NCBI GenBank assembly: GCA_044353505.1
Contig: JBILBU010000066.1
Location: 1-6,867 of the forward strand
Reading direction: 5' to 3'
Length of the DNA stretch: 6,867 nucleotides
Source: Pollutibacter sp044353505
Lineage (GTDB): Bacteria > Bacteroidota > Bacteroidia > Chitinophagales > Chitinophagaceae
Numbering within the stretch: position 1 is the first letter of the stretch; every line of letters starts with the position of its first letter. Of this stretch, positions 6,686 to 6,867 are shown in pieces. Below the pieces are notes generated by a model. It ran no database searches and had not been told where the DNA came from. It saw only the letters and a program-made list of their open reading frames with translations. The position numbers were made by a program, and so were the translations under genes.

Positions 6686-6867
6686 ATGCAAACAACTGCT
6701 CCATACGATGTAAAGGCCGTCAGGCAGCAGTTTCCTGTCCTGAACAGAAAAATAAAGGGCAGGGACCTTGTGTACTTTGACAATGCAGCCACTTCCCAGA
6801 AGCCCATTGCAGTAATAGAGGCTTTGGCGAACTATTATTCCAACTACAATGCCAATATTCATAGGGG
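6686..6867 (+). CDS. sufS: Cysteine desulfurase SufS, N-terminal fragment (cut by window edge)
   Basis: PLP-dependent class V aminotransferase-fold enzyme that removes sulfur from L-cysteine to form alanine and an enzyme-bound persulfide, the sulfur source for the SufBCD scaffold. Only the first 60 codons are visible of a protein usually about 405-415 residues long. The identifying parts are VRQQFPVLNRKIKGRDLVYF (12-31), the conserved DNAATSQKP (32-40; compare D-S-A-A-S-A-Q-K-P in E. coli SufS), and the segment ending NANIHRG at the edge, which precedes the family's next conserved block. The PLP-binding lysine and active-site cysteine lie beyond the right edge. The start at 6686 lies 8 bp after the sufD stop with no clear Shine-Dalgarno, and its N-terminus length before VRxxFP is normal. 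Its place directly after sufBCD supports SufS over the related IscS/NifS or CsdA. Confidence 0.93.
   Translation, partial: MQTTAPYDVKAVRQQFPVLNRKIKGRDLVYFDNAATSQKPIAVIEALANYYSNYNANIHR

Noticed and set aside
1..6867. Search for CRISPR arrays, tRNA or rRNA genes, insertion sequences, toxin-antitoxin or defence genes
   Set aside because: The window is almost fully occupied by seven housekeeping or catabolic genes, and no repeats, RNA folds or mobile-element signatures were seen.

Overview
The window carries two divergently transcribed gene clusters separated by a 199-bp AT-rich intergenic region. The intact reading frames, moderate-to-low GC, short intergenic gaps, mostly weak Shine-Dalgarno sequences, an aldose epimerase carrying a lipoprotein signal, and the gene order sufB-sufC-sufD-sufS all point to a member of the Bacteroidota (probably a Cytophaga-like lineage). 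This placement is an inference from gene style and family resemblance, not a measured phylogeny.

Left half, minus strand (2927 down to 1): a sugar-catabolism operon transcribed galK -> aldose 1-epimerase (galM-like) -> xylulokinase-like FGGY kinase. Gaps are 9 bp and 6 bp, so co-transcription is very likely. The epimerase has a lipoprotein signal peptide, so it should act outside the cytoplasm and interconvert sugar anomers before or during uptake. Galactokinase then phosphorylates alpha-D-galactose in the cytosol. The FGGY kinase resembles xylulokinases and would serve pentose use. It runs off the left edge, and its catalytic C-terminal half is not visible. No transporter, regulator, galT or galE is present in the window.

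Right half, plus strand (3127 to 6867): the SUF iron-sulfur cluster assembly operon, sufB-sufC-sufD-sufS, with gaps of 28, 7 and 8 bp. SufB, SufC and SufD form the scaffold complex (SufC is the ATPase). SufS, cut by the right edge after 60 codons, is the cysteine desulfurase that supplies sulfur. Key residues of the scaffold are all present. sufB is preceded by the only strong Shine-Dalgarno sequence in the window.

I did not find a previously undescribed system. All seven genes belong to well-known families and look intact. The points most worth a second look are the small inverted repeats in the divergent regulatory region, the mixed galactose/pentose gene set with an exported mutarotase, a non-canonical residue beside the galactokinase catalytic aspartate, and a perfect hairpin inside sufD.
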